Below are positions 61,050-64,000 of a stretch of 64,000 bases of DNA, piece after piece. Source of the stretch: Paraphysomonas bandaiensis (taxonomy: Eukaryota; Chrysophyceae); NCBI GenBank assembly GCA_965644295.1, contig CBFFRP010000080.1:372001-436000 (forward strand), written 5' to 3'. Position numbers and translations under genes: made by a program. Position 1 is the stretch's first letter. Every line of letters begins with the position of its first letter. Under the pieces are notes generated by a model. It made no database searches. It was not told the DNA's origin and worked only from the letters and a program-made list of their open reading frames with translations.

Positions 61050-61995
61050 GTTAGTTTATATATATATCACTGCCAGTGCTGGTCCCTGAGCAGTGCTGAC
61101 TGTGCTGTGCTGTGAAAACAACGCACTGACTGCGTGCGGTGGTATAGTGTACTCATCCACCAGTACACCAGTACACTGGTACACTCCATACACGAAGGAC
61201 AGCAGCAGTATTACGGTACTACATTAGCGTATACCGTTATGGAGAATGGTGCGGAGGGTGTGTGTCCATCAGTGTCCAAGCAACTGACGTGCAGTCAGAC
61301 AATGCCTCACAGTGTTAACTAGTTCCCGGGTGTAATTTATCTGGATGATGGAGTTAAGAAGCGCTTTCTAATATCGAGGATGCTACCATTCTAGTGAAGG
61401 GTTCAGCTCTCATATCATGATTCGTTACATAACGTCTATATCTTGTTGATGTTTATACACAGTTAGGTCCAATCAAGTGTTGAATCACCTCATAGAATAT
61501 GTTCCTATCGAATCACTATGAATTCACTCCTTTGAACGTCAACAACATTTTACTATATAATATCAATTCTGCTAAAATGATACTGGCTGGAAGCTGCTGC
61601 TTGTAATTCTGGGATATAGTGTTCTACAGGAAGAACAACGGATAGTATTTAAACGAAAGACAAAAACTCTATGTGACTAGCGAACACGAGACTTCACTGA
61701 TAAAATCTTTTCATTACAATTTTGACGGTATTGATAACAGATGTAGAATATTTCTACAACATAGCACTTCTCATTTCTACAACAAATCTGCGGTTAGTTT
61801 TCTAACGTCTTAGAATACTTTTGTGTAATCTAACTCACGTCTTTGCAGCAAATAAAAGTGAAACAAAATGTATGCACATTACACACTTGTTTAAATTAAG
61901 TTTGATCGGTCAACGAAATAAATACTCGCGGAATATAAAGGTTTTGCGGTTACCTACTGATCACATAACACGATCTAACGGTGAACATATATATA
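61050..61995. other. Intergenic
   Basis: Upstream of the charged protein gene there are GTACACTGG-type repeats at 61161-61185 and a GTATAC at 61229-61234. The rest, up to the 3' end of WDR54, is AT-rich with no gene seen. Confidence 0.45.
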
Positions 61996-63177
61996 CTACG
62001 TTCTGGTGTAAATAGTCACCTCATCATCATCATATGCCACCACACCAATCTGGTCGTCATTTATAAAAGCTACGCCAGTGAGCTTTTTGTTTTCAACGGT
62101 GCAAGTAGAAAGTAGATCCATCTCCGCCGAAGCATAAGATGTAAAATCGGGCAGTGTCCATACGTGCATGTGCTGGTCTTCGCTCACAGACACAGCCATA
62201 TAAAGTGTAGGGTGAATACAGAGGCCAGTGATAGTCCTGGCGTGAGCAGTTACTTCAGCAGCTATCTCTTTCAGTGCTGTTCGATATAACCGAATATGAC
62301 CGGTACTATATGCGGCAATTACCAAGTCCGCCTTTACGCACAAAGATGTACAAGGGAAACCACTACCCATAAATTTCCAAGTACACTCGAATCCAGCACT
62401 TGTGTCAAAGATGTACACATCACCGTCATCATTACCCGCGGCCAGAACAGAGGAAGACGATGCCAGCGTAGATATGGGACAATCACGCTTAGTTTCCAGG
62501 TTATCAAAAAATGAAATGCCTTCGCCACCACGAGCAGGAACATTAATAACTACTACGCTGCCTGAGGACGTTCCAGTGCAAATGTATCCACTACCGGTTC
62601 CTGTAATTCCACGACAGAAATGACCTAAAAATATTGAAATAAGGCAAAGAAGAAAAGATGTTTAGACAGGAAATAACACAAAAACTATGTCGCGCGAAAA
62701 GCAACTTGAGCACCTCGTCATTTACCTTGTGCTTCTCCACATGTCATTGTGTTGAGTGGAAGGAAAGATTTTAGCTCCATACCATCAACTGACCATATCT
62801 GAGTTCCTTCTGAGCTTGTTATGACAAGAAACAGAGTTGATGTGACGTTAACCAGAGCTGCTTGATGTACAGTGCATTTTGTTGATATTGGCATTTTTCG
62901 CGTCTCGCCAGAGCTAACAGAGAGCAGCACAACTTCATTGTGACGCGCATAACACTGCAAAGAAAGAAGTCAGCATTGATATATACCAGAGCATTTAGAA
63001 TAGAGTCACATGAATATATATATCAATATATTTAGCATTTAGCGAGACAATATATCGGATATGAAAGCATAGTCATGAGGTGCAACTTACCGCATAATCA
63101 GAGCAACAGGAGAAGTTATTGGGTTGAAAAGAAACCGAGCCCGAAAGAGGAATCTGACGATCTTTAGAGAACGACAT
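61996..63177 (-). CDS. WDR54: WDR54-like WD40 protein
   Basis: Three exons, 63177-63091, 62954-62726 and 62624-61996, in consistent phase, give 314 residues, close to the roughly 334 of animal WDR54. It begins MSFSKDRQIPLSGSVSFQPN, like the RERSIPLRGS start of WDR54. Further matches are GYICTGTSSGSVVVINVPA, MGSGFPCTSL, DLVIAAYSTGHIRLYRTA and HARTITGLCIHP, followed by SEDQHMHVW. These form a WD40 beta-propeller. WDR54 is conserved in ciliated organisms; its role is poorly known. Divergent from the uridine-kinase-like gene, with 387 bp between starts. Confidence 0.87.
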
Positions 63178-63564
63178 AGAAGCCAATATTAGTGATTGAT
63201 GTGATCACAATGGCTTCTCAACCCACTTATGTCGGAGTAGTTATTGATATTCCAGGTTCAGTGCTATCATATATGGATATGAGCATCTGCTCTGGATAGA
63301 TACTTGCAGTCAGTAACTGCTCCACATCGTATTACTACAATATACGGTACGTATTCCCACACAGTCGTATACAATGCTGTATAAATGTATTTCTCTGTAT
63401 GCCATATCGCCAGCCTGCACATACAGAACCAGCCACTTGTTTCGACACAGCGTCCTGTCGAAGTCGAAGTGAAGTGGAAGTGAGATAGAAGAGAGTACTT
63501 GAATTACGAGTAACTTACAGAGAGCTCTGCGCATCAGCTCACAGTCATAACCCACAAACAACAT
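63178..63564. promoter_or_regulatory. Divergent region between WDR54 and the uridine-kinase-like gene
   Basis: A gap of 387 bp with GTATAC at 63367-63372, about 190 bp from each start codon. A short tract AAGTCGAAGTGAAGTGGAAG lies at 63460-63479. Probable shared promoter. Confidence 0.4.
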
Positions 63565-64000
63565 GTCGGCTGCTGATAATACGACTGTCCCCATAGATGA
63601 GGCCACAGTGGCTTATTTGGTGGACAACCAAATCATCAGTGTCAATGATGCGATATCTGTTCTGTCCTCTCAATCGAGCAGCTCAATAACGCCTATAACT
63701 CGTGAGGTACCGGACGGCAGCCGTATATACAAACGAAGCATTGTTTTTCTTCTAGGCGCTGCTGTAAAGCACTTGAATCTCGGCCCATTGTCTGTCGAGG
63801 AATGCGTTGGCTCCAGTTTTGTATTTCATTTACCGAAAGCATCCCTATCGGCTGAAACCACTTCTAACATCCAACAAGAAATGCGCCAACTAATTGCCAA
63901 AAAGCTTCCTATTCAGCCTCAAACTGTTCCTCGTTTGGTGGCTATTAAGTACTTCACCGAACTCGAAGCCAGTCGCACTGCTGATTTGATTAAATTCTCC
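63565..64000 (+). CDS. N-terminal part of a ThrRS-like/uridine kinase-type protein (3' end outside window)
   Basis: 145 codons from the ATG at 63565 to the window edge are open without an intron. After about 50 variable residues comes IYKRSIVFLLGAAVKHLN. Later come EMRQLIAKKLPIQPQT and YFTELEASRTADLIKF. This matches the ThrRS/AlaRS-editing-like domain found at the N-terminus of a family of nucleoside (uridine) kinases (YRRSL.FLL, M..L...DLPI....., A...F......L..). The kinase domain itself would lie beyond the edge. Threonyl-tRNA synthetase is the main alternative, but the RRS-like segment favours the kinase family. Confidence 0.58.

Overview
The window is nuclear DNA from a eukaryotic microbe. 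Almost every gene is split by short GT-AG introns of roughly 40-160 nt whose reading phases match across the junctions. Products are core eukaryotic proteins: clathrin heavy chain, the 26S proteasome subunit RPN1, a hexosamine synthase, a mitochondrial CDGSH protein and an SLC35F6-type transporter. Homologues of the cilium/tubulin-linked proteins nicolin-1 and WDR54, plus a giant IQ-motif protein, suggest a lineage that makes flagella. A hybrid histidine-kinase-type protein argues against an animal. I do not assign the species; a stramenopile or a unicellular holozoan would both fit.

Layout. 1-8958 (-): giant IQ/WW/Tudor-like/B-box gene that runs off the left edge. 9498-12642 (+): glucosamine-fructose-6-phosphate aminotransferase with an N-terminal extension. 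13230-14465: an old hAT transposase relic split by a younger hAT element with a perfect 8-bp target duplication. 14755-15699 (-): acidic secreted protein. 17450-23133 (-): clathrin heavy chain. 23699-25228 (+): EF-hand-like protein. 25855-27290: two tandem copies of a dispersed repeat here called R1. 28530-38293: a 9.8-kb satellite array with a 466/467-bp unit. 39084-39587 (-): nicolin-1-like. 40543-43180 (+): GFA-domain/PYROXD2 fusion. 43918-44292 (-): CDGSH protein. 44674-45600 (+): arylamine N-acetyltransferase. 47055-48623 (-): SLC35F6-like transporter. 50327-53429 (-): RPN1. 54215-56864 (+): seven-helix hybrid histidine kinase with degenerate catalytic sites. 57975-60299: hAT transposon carrying an R1 copy. 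60585-61049 (-): charged coiled protein. 61996-63177 (-): WDR54. 63565-64000 (+): start of a ThrRS-like/uridine kinase-type gene.

Organisation. Twelve genes form six head-to-head pairs: IQ giant/GFAT, clathrin/EF-hand, nicolin/PYROXD2, CDGSH/NAT, RPN1/kinase and WDR54/uridine-kinase-like. The shared upstream regions often contain GTATAC palindromes, in triple clusters at two loci. Two long TACA microsatellites also sit in such regions. Accessory DNA (satellite, hAT relics, R1 repeats) fills the gaps between these pairs.

The most unusual items are the hybrid kinase that has lost its phospho-sites, the GFA-PYROXD2 fusion, the hAT-in-hAT insertion, and the satellite with an internal block of shortened units.
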